This document shows positions 34,187 to 43,000 of a stretch of DNA of 64,000 nucleotides, piece after piece (the first letter of the stretch is position 1; every line of letters begins with the position of its first letter). Source of the stretch: Planctomycetota bacterium (GTDB taxonomy: Bacteria; Planctomycetota; UBA1135; GCA-002686595). The notes under the pieces are model-generated. The model was not told where the DNA came from. It made no database searches and saw only the letters and a program-made list of their open reading frames with translations. Made by a program: the position numbers and the translations under genes. Location of the stretch: assembly GCA_016220085.1 (NCBI GenBank), contig JACRIN010000004.1, forward strand, positions 62,001-126,000. Reading direction: 5' to 3'.

Positions 34187-35118
34187 ACGGAAATCGCGCG
34201 CTCGACCCGCAGGTCCGCGAGGTCTTGGACGACCTCGCGCGCGCACCGGAAAGCGCGCTGTTCGCGGTGCCACCGCTCGCGCTCGCCGGGAATTTGCCAG
34301 CCGCGATCGAAACGCTCTCGCCGGTGACACCCGGCCTGTTGCCGGTCGAACGGCATCTGCTGAGCACGCTACGGGACGAGTTCGTCGAGCTCGCGGTGAG
34401 CGCTTTCAAAGCGTCGCTGCTCCGCGCCCCTGGTTGCCGGACGTTGCATGCCCACCGCAGCGTCCCCGAGCGCGAATGGAGAGCCGCTGCGCGCTACGGC
34501 GCCGATTCCGCGGCCACGCTGCAAGATGCACGCGTGCGGGAGGAGTTCGTGCGTTGGGCGACCGGGGATACCCCTTGGCCCATTCGCGACCGGCGGCGAC
34601 TCCTGGCAACCGCGCTTCGCGTCGCGAACACGGCGCGTCTGCGGATCTACCTTTGCTGCGACTATCAAGCGACGGGCGAGTGGCGCGCGAGCCACCGCCT
34701 CGCCGGCGACCTGCTCGCGCGTGGGGCCGCGCCGGTGATGCGCAAGCATGCGCTGGACGAGCTCGGCGTCGCCGCGATGAGCCTCGAACGTGAGGCCGAG
34801 GCGGTCGAGTCCTACTCGGAGTCGCTAGCGCTCGCGGAGCGGCTGGGCATGACGCCGTTCGAGATCGCGATCCCTGCATTGAACCTCTGCGTCCTGGCGA
34901 TCCGGGCGCGGCGCGCCGACACGCTCGAGCGCGCGGTCGCGACACTCGATTCCCTGGATCGAGCGGCCGCCGACGAAGCGACCGCGGCGCACATTGACAT
35001 CCTGCGGCGAGGCCGAGAGCATGGATCGCACGCCGCACCCGATGCGATCGCGTGGGCGCGGCGTCGGGGGGACCGCGCTGGCTCGTCAATCTGGAGGATC
35101 ATCGATGCACTTGCGTAG
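34183..35118 (+). CDS. Helical repeat (TPR-like) protein in sigma-like operon
   Basis: A 311-residue cytoplasmic protein with no signal peptide. AAGGAGGGAG lies just before the GTG start. The C-terminal 150 residues contain TPR-type helices (HALDELGVAAMSLEREAEAV, then YSESLALAERLGMTPFEIAI and LNLCVLAIRARRADTLERAV). The N-terminal part (ALDPQVREVLDDLARAPESA) could be a control domain; by analogy with sigma/anti-sigma pairs it may bind the upstream protein (inference). No membrane helix is seen, unlike classical anti-sigma factors. It overlaps the next gene by 14 bases. Confidence 0.68.
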   Translation: MNGNRALDPQVREVLDDLARAPESALFAVPPLALAGNLPAAIETLSPVTPGLLPVERHLLSTLRDEFVELAVSAFKASLLRAPGCRTLHAHRSVPEREWRAAARYGADSAATLQDARVREEFVRWATGDTPWPIRDRRRLLATALRVANTARLRIYLCCDYQATGEWRASHRLAGDLLARGAAPVMRKHALDELGVAAMSLEREAEAVESYSESLALAERLGMTPFEIAIPALNLCVLAIRARRADTLERAVATLDSLDRAAADEATAAHIDILRRGREHGSHAAPDAIAWARRRGDRAGSSIWRIIDALA

Positions 35119-35287
35119 TCGCCTCGGTCGTTGGTTGCTCGTCGTGACGGTGTTGGTCGCCGGCGCGCGGCTCGCATCGCCTTGCGCGTCGCTCTCCGGC
35201 CCGCTCATGGCGAACGCGGGCGGTTCGGGTGGCCCGTCGGGGTCGGGTTCGATGCCACCGGCGGCTCGCGCGCTCGTGGTGCCCTGA
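35105..35287 (+). CDS. 60-residue secreted or membrane peptide
   Basis: A small protein with a good start: GGAGG about eight bases before the ATG at 35105. It has basic residues (HLRSRLGR), a hydrophobic stretch WLLVVTVLVAGARLASPC ending in a lipobox-like or Ala-x-Ala type site, then a Gly/Ser-rich tail. It overlaps the end of the TPR gene by 14 bases and is followed 17 bases later by a large exported protein. It could be a short exported factor or a lipoprotein. Function unknown; easily missed by gene callers. Confidence 0.6.
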   Translation: MHLRSRLGRWLLVVTVLVAGARLASPCASLSGPLMANAGGSGGPSGSGSMPPAARALVVP

Positions 35288-35304
35288 ACCCGAAGTCCGC
35301 GTCG

Positions 35305-38300
35305 ATGAAGCGAGGACTCCTCGTCGCATTGCTGTTCGCCGCTTTCGGCGTCGCGTGGTGGCTCGCGCGGACGCCGCAGGCCGAGCCCGAGACACCCGAT
35401 CGAGCCGCGACGGCCGACGAGGCCGCGACGAACGCGCGCTCGGCGGCGCCGGACGTCGGCGTCCGAGAGGTGTCGCACGCGCCGGAGCGCGAGCCGCAGG
35501 CCGCGACCGATCGCGTCGAAGCGGGAGCGACGTGGCTGACGACGATTCGAGATCCGCGGGGCGAACCGGTGCCCGGCGCGACCGTGACGCTGACGCCGCT
35601 GCCGACGTTGGACCCCGCTTCGCATTGGTCGTTGCTCGATTGGAAGCAGCTCGACGCCTCGACCTCTCGCGCGAGCTCGGGTTCGGACGGCGCGGTCGGC
35701 CTGACTCTCGCCGCCGACGCCGACCCTTCGACGCCGTGGGCGCTGCACGTGACGGCGCCAGGGTTCGCGATCGAATCGCGCGCGCTCGCGAACCTCGGAA
35801 AATGGGCGGAGCATCGCGTCGTGACGCTCAAGCCCGGCGATGCGCGGTTGCGCGTGGTCGCCGCAACGGAAGAGCCCCCGGGGCCTGTGCGTGTCGAGCT
35901 CTTCGGTAACGTCGCCTACCGCACGCGCTCCAGCGATTCCGGACTCGAGATCGCCGCGCGAAGGGTCCTGCACCGCACGTTCGAATTCGCCGATCCCCTG
36001 TGGCTGCCGATCTGTTCGTCGGAGGACGAGGTCGCGCTCGTGGTCGACGGCGACGCGCTCGTCGCCGCCTCACGCGAGGGCAAGCTGGTCGGCGACGTGA
36101 CGCTGACGGTCCACGCCGCGTTCTACGTCCGAGGCGCGGTCGAGCTCGGCGCTGGAGAGACGTTCGAAGAACGCGCGACCGTGCTGATCTCGACCGACGA
36201 TCCCTACGCGACCGAGCGGATCGCCGAACTTCCCGTGCGCACGGACGGCACGTTCGGTCCGGCGGCCTGCGCGTGGACCGGCGTGACGCGCTATGCATTC
36301 AACCTTTTGAGCTCCCGCTGCTTGCCTCAGCGCCTCGCGTTGGACGTGCCGAAGCCCGGCGAAACGCTCGTCGTCAGCTTCCCGCACGAGCCCGCGACGC
36401 CCGTGCGCATGCGCGTCGTCGACGAATCGGATCGTCCACTGGCGGGCGTCGCGGTCGGACTCTCGTGGCCGAGCGATGCGCCTCCGAGAAGCGTCTACCC
36501 GGCAGCCGCGCTCACGGACGACGCCGGTGTCGCTTCGCTCCCCGCGCCCGGGTCGGGGCCGATCGACGCACGCGCGAAAAAACGTGGCTGGGCGCCGGTG
36601 TACTCCGGGCCCTACCTCTTCGAGACCGGCACGGAGCGTGAGCTCGAACTCCGGATGAAACGGGGAGGCCGAATCCACGGGCGAGTGACGCGCGCGGGAC
36701 GCCAGGTGCCGAGCTTCGAGGTCGTGTACTGGCCGCCGACGGACGTCGATCAAACCGCGCTGTTGGGTGTCGACGGGAATCGCGACGGGCGTTTCGAGAT
36801 CGCCGATGTCGAGCTCCGCCCGCTCTTGCTCTACGCCAGCGCGAAGGACCAACCGCGCAGCGAAATCGTCTCCGTCGAATTCAAGAACGGCGAGGCCGGT
36901 CCGATCGAGCTGGAGCTCCCCGACGCGGGGCGCGGTCGAGGACGCGTCGTCGATTCCGATTCGCGCGAGCCGATCGCTGGAGCCTCCGTCCAGGTGTGGA
37001 ACGCCTGGAACCTCCAGATCATGACGCCGATCGGCGAACCGGCGACGAGCGTCTCGGACGGGACCTTCGAGGTCGCCGGCTTGCGTCCGGGGCGCAACGT
37101 GCTTTGGGTGCAAGCGCCGGGGTATCACTGGGCTCAGCCGTCGATCGTCGCGGAGCCGGGTGTCGTCGCGGACACGGGCATGATCGCGGTCGATCGCGAA
37201 GCGGGCCTCGCAGTCGCGCTCGAAAGCGCGGATCCGACGGACTTCGGCCGCTACCAGTTGTCGACGAGCGGCGCCGTCGTCATGCCCTACGCACCGTTCG
37301 ACCCGAGCGGGCGCGCGAGCATCCCGAGCATCGCGCGCGGACGTTGCCGCATCCTGATCGCGTATCCCGACGGCTCGGTGGTGAACTTCTTGCACTCCGT
37401 CCGCGGGCCCGTGCCGTCCGAGCTCCGACACACGGTTGCGTCCGGCGCGGAAGTCGAGACCAGGGTCCGGATGGAACCCGACTGTGCGAGCGACGGACCG
37501 CTCGAGCTCGCGATCGAGTACCACGACGGACGCCGTTGGATCGCACGTTGGGCCACGTTGTCGGAGGAAGGCTCCGCTCGCTTCCGCGGAGTTCCCAGCG
37601 GCACGTGGAGTGTCGTGCTCCACTCCGGCGGCGTGGCGCTGACTCGGCAGCGCATCGCGATCGGCAACGACGAGGTTCAATCGATCGACCTGGACGTCGA
37701 TTGCAGCCAGAAGGTCCTGCGGATCGTCGACGACGACGGAACACCGCGCGCGAACTGCGAGATCTGGGCGCGGTGCGCGAACTCCGACCTCGCGGGGTAC
37801 GCTTGGTTCGCGGTCACGGACTCGTCCGGTCGCGCGAGTCTCGCATGGCCCGACTGTCGCGAGCTCGTGCTCGGCGCTGTCGGTTTCCGGTCGAGACTGG
37901 GAGTCCAGGTGACGATCGACGACGCGGAGGAGCAGCTCGTCCGACTCCCCGCGCCCGCCGAATTGCGCTTGCGGTTGCACGACCAAGACGTCGCGCTCGA
38001 AGGCATCTCCGTGTGGGTCGAGGAGCCATCTTTGGAGTTGCCGTTGCCGGTGCAGCTCACCGACCGCTCGGGTGTCGTCGTCTGGAACGACGTCGCGCCG
38101 GCCGCCTACGCGCTCTCGATCGAAGGACAAGGTCTTTGGAGGACGCAAGCGACGCGGAGCGCGAAGCCGACGCCGGCCGAGGTGCAATCGATCGACGTGC
38201 GGCGCGTCGGCGCGCTCGAGCTCGACGTGCGCGGCGCGCTCGGCGAACCGATCGAAGGCGCGCGCATCGTCCTGACGTCGCTCGAGTTCGCGGCGACCAC

Positions 38301-38493
38301 CGAAGACTGGCTCGCCGACGGCAAGCTCGGTGCGTGCCAACCGACGTCCGACGCATCCGGTCGAGCGCGCTTCACCGCGCTGCCGCATGGCGAGTACCGC
38401 TGGACGGCGACGCTCGACGACGGCCGTCGGGCCAACGGCCTCGCGATGGTGAAGCCAGCGAGCACGGAGACCGCGCTCGTGCTCGTTCCCTGA
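35305..38493 (+). CDS. Large exported multi-domain carboxypeptidase-regulatory-like protein
   Basis: A 1062-residue protein with an N-terminal signal/anchor (MKRGLLVALLFAAFGVAWWL) and an Ala/Glu/Arg-rich linker. At least six domains of the carboxypeptidase-regulatory/Ig-like type follow, each opening with a form of [DR]-x-x-G-x-P-[IVL]-x-G-[AV]-x-V: DPRGEPVPGATVTL, DESDRPLAGVAVGL, DSDSREPIAGASVQVW, DDDGTPRANCEIW, HDQDVALEGISVWV, RGALGEPIEGARIVL. No catalytic motif. Such proteins are surface or periplasmic beta-sandwich chains. It is the last gene and probable output of the sigma-like operon. A related protein is encoded at 60.9-62.7 kb. Confidence 0.75.
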   Translation: MKRGLLVALLFAAFGVAWWLARTPQAEPETPDRAATADEAATNARSAAPDVGVREVSHAPEREPQAATDRVEAGATWLTTIRDPRGEPVPGATVTLTPLPTLDPASHWSLLDWKQLDASTSRASSGSDGAVGLTLAADADPSTPWALHVTAPGFAIESRALANLGKWAEHRVVTLKPGDARLRVVAATEEPPGPVRVELFGNVAYRTRSSDSGLEIAARRVLHRTFEFADPLWLPICSSEDEVALVVDGDALVAASREGKLVGDVTLTVHAAFYVRGAVELGAGETFEERATVLISTDDPYATERIAELPVRTDGTFGPAACAWTGVTRYAFNLLSSRCLPQRLALDVPKPGETLVVSFPHEPATPVRMRVVDESDRPLAGVAVGLSWPSDAPPRSVYPAAALTDDAGVASLPAPGSGPIDARAKKRGWAPVYSGPYLFETGTERELELRMKRGGRIHGRVTRAGRQVPSFEVVYWPPTDVDQTALLGVDGNRDGRFEIADVELRPLLLYASAKDQPRSEIVSVEFKNGEAGPIELELPDAGRGRGRVVDSDSREPIAGASVQVWNAWNLQIMTPIGEPATSVSDGTFEVAGLRPGRNVLWVQAPGYHWAQPSIVAEPGVVADTGMIAVDREAGLAVALESADPTDFGRYQLSTSGAVVMPYAPFDPSGRASIPSIARGRCRILIAYPDGSVVNFLHSVRGPVPSELRHTVASGAEVETRVRMEPDCASDGPLELAIEYHDGRRWIARWATLSEEGSARFRGVPSGTWSVVLHSGGVALTRQRIAIGNDEVQSIDLDVDCSQKVLRIVDDDGTPRANCEIWARCANSDLAGYAWFAVTDSSGRASLAWPDCRELVLGAVGFRSRLGVQVTIDDAEEQLVRLPAPAELRLRLHDQDVALEGISVWVEEPSLELPLPVQLTDRSGVVVWNDVAPAAYALSIEGQGLWRTQATRSAKPTPAEVQSIDVRRVGALELDVRGALGEPIEGARIVLTSLEFAATTEDWLADGKLGACQPTSDASGRARFTALPHGEYRWTATLDDGRRANGLAMVKPASTETALVLVP

Positions 38494-38845
38494 GCGATCC
38501 CGCGGATTCGAATCGGCGTCGAGCCTCCAGTTCGCATCCGTGCGGCTCCTCCGACTCGTCACGTGCGCTTCGGGGCGAGACTTTGGGTCCGCGCGTCCCG
38601 TTCGTTCGCTCGGCATGACGGCAACCTCCCTCTGTCCGTGACCAGCCGGACGCATCGAAGCCGCGCGATCGGCGTGCGATTCGCCCCGAGCCGCCCCGCG
38701 ACCCACGGGGCGCCCGCGGCGGAAAGCGCTGGAGCTTTCGTCGCCAAGCGCCTCGATCCCGCCCCCTCGGCGCTCACGCGAGGCACCCGCAACGCGTACG
38801 GGGCTCCTGGATTGACGGCCGTTCGGCCGAAGAGGTAGGGTCCTC
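38494..38845. other. Gene-free gap
   Basis: 352 bases between the large exported protein and the Cys-rich protein. I see a TTGACG (38812-38817) followed by an inverted repeat GGCC-GTTC-GGCC just before the Cys-rich gene, possibly its promoter/operator, but no convincing -10. No repeats or ORFs of note. Confidence 0.4.
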
Positions 38846-39259
38846 GTGTCCATGGATCTCAAGAGACTCCTGATTGCACTGCTCTGCCTGCCGGCGCTGC
38901 TTGCGCCGAGCGGGTTCAGCGCCGTGCTCTGTCTCTGCGGCGACATGGCGCCGGTCGTCGAGACGGCGAGCTGCTGCGCGGTGCAACAGGTGAGCTGCTG
39001 CTGCGAGACGCCCAGCGACGACTCCTCGCCGGTCGAAGCGCACGCGCCGTGCAAGGGCTGTCGCGACCTCTCGACGCCAAGAGCGCCGGCGACGCGCACG
39101 CCGACCGGAGCGGACGAGCTCGCCCACGCGGCGCTGCTCCCGCTGCCCGCGAGCTTCTCTTTCGTCCGCGCCGACGACAGCCTCGGCAGTCGACCGACCT
39201 GCCGCGTCGCGCGCAGCCACGCCCCGCCACTCGCCTCCGCGATCCCGCTGCGCATCTAA
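38846..39259 (+). CDS. Small Cys-rich secreted protein
   Basis: A 137-residue protein with a signal peptide (LKRLLIALLCLPALLAPSGFSA) and a mature N-terminus dense in cysteine: CLCGDM, SCCAVQ, SCCCETP, then HAPCKGC. This pattern suggests metal binding or several disulfides; it resembles small secreted proteins that sit next to heavy-metal export genes (inference). GTG at 38846 is preferred because GAGGTAGGG is at the right distance; an ATG two codons later is possible. The TolC gene follows 71 bases later. Confidence 0.65.
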   Translation: MSMDLKRLLIALLCLPALLAPSGFSAVLCLCGDMAPVVETASCCAVQQVSCCCETPSDDSSPVEAHAPCKGCRDLSTPRAPATRTPTGADELAHAALLPLPASFSFVRADDSLGSRPTCRVARSHAPPLASAIPLRI

Positions 39260-39330
39260 CGACGAACCCGCACGCGTAGGAACCGGCGAGTTCGCTCGCC
39301 GATCGTGTTTCCCTTCGTCGCGGAGTCGTC

Positions 39331-40809
39331 ATGTCCCGTTCGATCGCAACGCGTCGTGTGCGCGAGGCCCACGACCCGGCTCACCGAGCCGCCCGCTCCC
39401 TCGCTTGGATTCCGTTCGCGCTCGGCGCTTGCGCCGCGCCCGAGCATCCCGAGCCCTCGTTCGACTCCGTCGCAGGAGCGGTCGACTTGCGCTCGACGGG
39501 TTCGGCCGAACTCGAGCGCGCATTGGAGCTCGCAGAGCTCGCGCCGCTCTCGCTCGCCGAGCCCGACCCCGCGCTGCGCGCCGATCCGAGCCGCGACGCG
39601 TTCTGGCACGCGAGCGCGCTCGCGTGGAACGCCGGTGTGCGCGAGGCGCGGCGGCGTTTCCTCGGCGCGCGCGCGTTCGTCGACAGCGCCGGCGCGCCGC
39701 AGCCGATCACGGTGCAAGCGGACTCGATCGCGGGCGAGGGCGAGCGCGAGAGCGAGCTCAAGGCGACGCTCGACGTGCTCGGTCTCTTCGGACTCGGCCC
39801 CGCGCGCGCAGCGAAGGCTCTGGCGAGCCAGGAAGCTCGCCTCGCGTTCGCACAGTACGAGAGCCGCGTGTTCAACGCGTGGATCGACGTCGACCGCGCG
39901 CGCGTCGAGCTCGGCGCGAAACGTCGGCTGCTCGCCGCGCTCGACGCGCTCGCCGCGGAGCAGGAGCCGTTGGCGCGCCGCCGCGAGATCCTCGCGAACG
40001 CCGGCTTCGTCCCGCCCGGCTCCACCGACCTCGCGCGAACGGCGGAGACGATGCTCGCGACCGAGCGCTCGAACCTGCGCGCTGACGTAACGCTCGCGCG
40101 CGAAGCGCTCGCGCTCGCCGCGGGGCTGCCGATCGACGCACAGGCGCTCGATGCGGACACCGAGGGGATGCTCGACGCGCTGAACGAGCAAGAGCCCGTC
40201 GCCGCGCCGGCCGCCGCCGAGCTCTGGGACGCGCGCCCCGAGGTGCGCGCGATGCGCGTGCGCTGCGCGCTCGCCGAGGCGAAGCTCGACCTCGTGCTCG
40301 CCGATCGCTTCCCCGACCTGCGCGTCGGCGTCAAGTCGATGTTCACGCCGGAAACGGTGCTCGCCGGGCCGATGCTCGAAGCCGCGCTCGCGTGGCCGGG
40401 AGCTCGCGACGGACGCATCGAGGCCGCGCACCAGGAGTGCGAGGAGATGCGCGAGGCGGTCGAGGCGGAGCTGCTCGCCGCGCTCGCGCGCGCGCGGACC
40501 GCGGCGGACGTCTGGAGCGAGCTGCGCCGGCTGCACCACGCCGATCTCGAGCTGCTCGACCGCGAATCGCGCGCAGGCTGGACCGCAGCTCGTGCGCGCT
40601 TCCTCAACGATCCCGAGGCGCTCGAGGACGCCGCGCGGATGCTCGGCGAACGCGCGAAGGCCCTGCGGATGGTCCACGAGCACGACGGCGCGCTCGCGCT
40701 CGCCGCGCTCGAGTTCCGTCGTGCCGCAGGCGCCGCGCCGCGCGCGCACGCAGCTCCGCGCGCGAGCGGCGCGAGCGACAGCGCGCTCGAAAGCCGGGTG
40801 CAACCGTGA
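39331..40809 (+). CDS. TolC-family outer membrane lipoprotein
   Basis: A 492-residue outer-membrane efflux protein (OEP family). After a basic leader, a hydrophobic segment ends in lipobox LGAC (FALGACAAP, about residue 34). The long Ala/Leu/Arg/Glu-rich helices (for example ELDAL-like repeats, RALADRFPDLRVGV region) are typical of the TolC alpha-barrel, and the two-repeat structure is visible from the repeated ARVELGAKRRLL and AEAKLDLVLADR segments. GGAG lies six bases before the ATG. Its stop overlaps the MFP start (GTGA), so it acts with the ABC exporter downstream. Confidence 0.85.
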   Translation: MSRSIATRRVREAHDPAHRAARSLAWIPFALGACAAPEHPEPSFDSVAGAVDLRSTGSAELERALELAELAPLSLAEPDPALRADPSRDAFWHASALAWNAGVREARRRFLGARAFVDSAGAPQPITVQADSIAGEGERESELKATLDVLGLFGLGPARAAKALASQEARLAFAQYESRVFNAWIDVDRARVELGAKRRLLAALDALAAEQEPLARRREILANAGFVPPGSTDLARTAETMLATERSNLRADVTLAREALALAAGLPIDAQALDADTEGMLDALNEQEPVAAPAAAELWDARPEVRAMRVRCALAEAKLDLVLADRFPDLRVGVKSMFTPETVLAGPMLEAALAWPGARDGRIEAAHQECEEMREAVEAELLAALARARTAADVWSELRRLHHADLELLDRESRAGWTAARARFLNDPEALEDAARMLGERAKALRMVHEHDGALALAALEFRRAAGAAPRAHAAPRASGASDSALESRVQP

Positions 40810-42311
40810 GCGCCGTGCGTTCCGACCTCGACCTCGGCGGCCTGACGCGCGAAAAGGGCGCGCTTGCGCGGCCGCCGAAGCGCCGGCTCGGCCTGTGGGT
40901 CGCGCTCGCGCTGTGCATCGCGTTCGCCGCGCTGCTCGCGACGACGCTCGGCGACTTCTGGCGCGGCTCGGTCGAGGTCAGCGTCGTGCGGCCGAAGCTC
41001 GTCGAAGCGGGCACGGCGTCCGCCGCGTCGAACTCCGTCGCACTGCAGGCGGCCGGCTGGATCGAGCCCGATCCGTTCGCGTCGTTCGCCACCGCGTTGG
41101 TGCCCGGCGTCGTCGAGGAGGTGCTCGTGCGCGAAGCGGACCGCGTCGAACGCGACCAGCCGGTCGCGCGGCTCGTCGATCGCGAGGCGAAACTCGCCCG
41201 CGACGCGGCGGCGAGCGCGCTCGCGACCAGCCGAGCCGAGCTCGAGCAAGCGATCGCCGAGGAACACATCGCGACGTTCGAAGCGACGCTCGCGATCCGC
41301 GAAAACGTCGCGGTCACCGGCGCCGAGCTCGAGGGCAAGAAGGCGGCCGCCGCCAAGCTCGCCGCCGCCGCGCGCCGCGCGCAGGCGGAGGTCGATGTCG
41401 CGAAGGAGACGCTCGCGATCGAGGAAGAGCTCGCCGCCGCGTCGGCGTCCGGTCCGCGCCAGCTCTCGCTCGCGCGCGCGAAGCTCGAAGTCGCCCGCGC
41501 GGCCGCCGAGGGCGCGCAAGCCGAGGCCGCGCAGGCCGAGGCCGAAGCGAAGGTCGCCGAGGCGCGCCCCGCTCGCGCGCGGCAGGACGCCGAGCTGCGC
41601 TTCGAGGACAAGCTCTGGATCGATCGCGCGCGCGCGGGCATCAAGCTCGCCGAGGCGGGGCTCGCCGAAGCCCAGGTACGGCTCGCGGAGGCCGAGCTCG
41701 CGCTCGAACGCACCGTCGTGCGCGCGCCGCAGGCGGGTGTCGTGCTCGAGCGGCTCGTCGCGCCCGGCGCGGTGCTCGAAGGCGAGCGCGCGGCGGTGCT
41801 CGCGCTCTACGATCCGAGTTCGATCCGCGTGCGCGTCGACGTGCCGCAGGGCGACGTCTCGAAGGTCTCGGTCGGCCAACGCGCCGAGGTCCTTTCCGAG
41901 TCGCGCGGCGGCAAGCCGTACGCGGGCGAAGTGCTGCGCGTCGTGCACCGCGCGGACATCCAGAAGGTGACGCTGCAGGTTCACGTGCGCATCGACGCGC
42001 CCGACGAGCTCTTGCGGCCCGAGATGCTCTGCCAGGTGCGGTTCTTCGGCGGCGCGCTTTCGGCGTCGGGAAGCGTCGCCGAGTCCGCGAGCGAGCACGT
42101 GCTCGTCCCCCGCCGGCTCGTCGAGAACGGCTCGGTGTGGGTCGTCGACGGCGCGACCGGCACGGCGAAACGGCGCGCGATCGAGTCCGCGGGCGAACGC
42201 GGCGACTGGATCGAGGTCTCGAGCGGCCTCAACGTCTCCGACAAGCTGATCGACGACGGCCGGACCGGACTCGTCGAAGGTGCGCGGCTCTCCGTGCGCG
42301 AGGGGAACTGA
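40806..42311 (+). CDS. Membrane fusion (HlyD/MacA-type) protein
   Basis: Periplasmic adaptor, 501 residues, linking the ABC permease to the TolC-like channel. One inner-membrane helix (about 29-48, LGLWVALALCIAFAALLATT) is followed by a split lipoyl domain (VVEEVLVREADRVERDQPVARLVD, later RTVVRAPQAGVVLERLVAPG), a long Ala/Glu helical hairpin (about 130-300), a beta-barrel domain (SIRVRVDVPQGDVSKVSVGQ) and a membrane-proximal domain. The hairpin is unusually long, as needed to reach a short TolC. GTG overlaps the upstream stop. Confidence 0.88.
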   Translation: MSAVRSDLDLGGLTREKGALARPPKRRLGLWVALALCIAFAALLATTLGDFWRGSVEVSVVRPKLVEAGTASAASNSVALQAAGWIEPDPFASFATALVPGVVEEVLVREADRVERDQPVARLVDREAKLARDAAASALATSRAELEQAIAEEHIATFEATLAIRENVAVTGAELEGKKAAAAKLAAAARRAQAEVDVAKETLAIEEELAAASASGPRQLSLARAKLEVARAAAEGAQAEAAQAEAEAKVAEARPARARQDAELRFEDKLWIDRARAGIKLAEAGLAEAQVRLAEAELALERTVVRAPQAGVVLERLVAPGAVLEGERAAVLALYDPSSIRVRVDVPQGDVSKVSVGQRAEVLSESRGGKPYAGEVLRVVHRADIQKVTLQVHVRIDAPDELLRPEMLCQVRFFGGALSASGSVAESASEHVLVPRRLVENGSVWVVDGATGTAKRRAIESAGERGDWIEVSSGLNVSDKLIDDGRTGLVEGARLSVREGN

Positions 42312-42313
42312 CC

Positions 42314-43000
42314 ATGGCGCTGATCGAGCTGCTCGAAGTCACCAAGACGTATCGCAAGGGCGAGCACGTCGTCACGCCGCTCGCGAACGTGTCGCTCTCG
42401 GTCGACGCAGGCGAGTTCTTCGTGTTGCTCGGACCCTCGGGCTCGGGCAAGACGACGCTCTTGAACCTGGTCGCGGCGATCGATCGACCCGATCGCGGCT
42501 CGATTCGCGTCGGCGGCGTCGAGCTCGGCACCGCGTCGAGCTCGAAGCTCTCCGACTGGCGCGCCGAACACGTCGGCTACGTCTTCCAGCAAGCGAACCT
42601 CGTCCCGGTGCTGACCGCGTACGAGAACGTCGAGTTGCCGCTGTTCCTCTTCGGTCTCTCCGCCGCCGAGCGTCACAAGCGCGTCGCGATCGCGCTCGAG
42701 GCCGTCGGGCTCGCCGACCGCGCGACGCACCTGCCGAAGCAGCTCTCCGGCGGTCAGGAGCAACGCGTCGCGATCGCGCGCGCGATCGTCGCCGATCCGG
42801 AGATCCTGGTCGCGGACGAACCGACCGGCAACCTCGACCACGAGTCGGCCGAGAGCGTGCTCGACTTGCTCTCGCACCTCCATCGCGAGCGCAAGAAGAC
42901 CGTCGTGATGGTGACGCACGATCCGCGCGCGGCGCGCTACGGCACGCGACGGATGGTGCTCGACAAGGGCGAGCTGAAGGAAGAAGGGACCGCGCGATGA
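42314..43000 (+). CDS. MacB/LolD-type ABC transporter ATPase
   Basis: A 228-residue ATPase for the following permeases. Walker A is GPSGSGKTT (about residues 38-46), Q-loop [16 protein letters not shown], signature [15 protein letters not shown] (Q-E-Q instead of the usual Q-x-Q/R-Q), Walker [13 protein letters not shown] and switch His MVTHD. The DEPTGNLD form is typical of the LolD/MacB/FtsE group of exporters working with FtsX-type permeases. Confidence 0.93.
   Translation: MALIELLEVTKTYRKGEHVVTPLANVSLSVDAGEFFVLLGPSGSGKTTLLNLVAAIDRPDRGSIRVGGVELGTASSSKLSDWRAEHVGYVFQQANLVPVLTAYENVELPLFLFGLSAAERHKRVAIALEAVGLADRATHLPKQLSGGQEQRVAIARAIVADPEILVADEPTGNLDHESAESVLDLLSHLHRERKKTVVMVTHDPRAARYGTRRMVLDKGELKEEGTAR

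Noticed and set aside
38505..38525. GATTCGAATC palindrome resembling a tRNA T-loop
   Set aside because: Flanking bases do not form a T-stem or acceptor stem on either strand.
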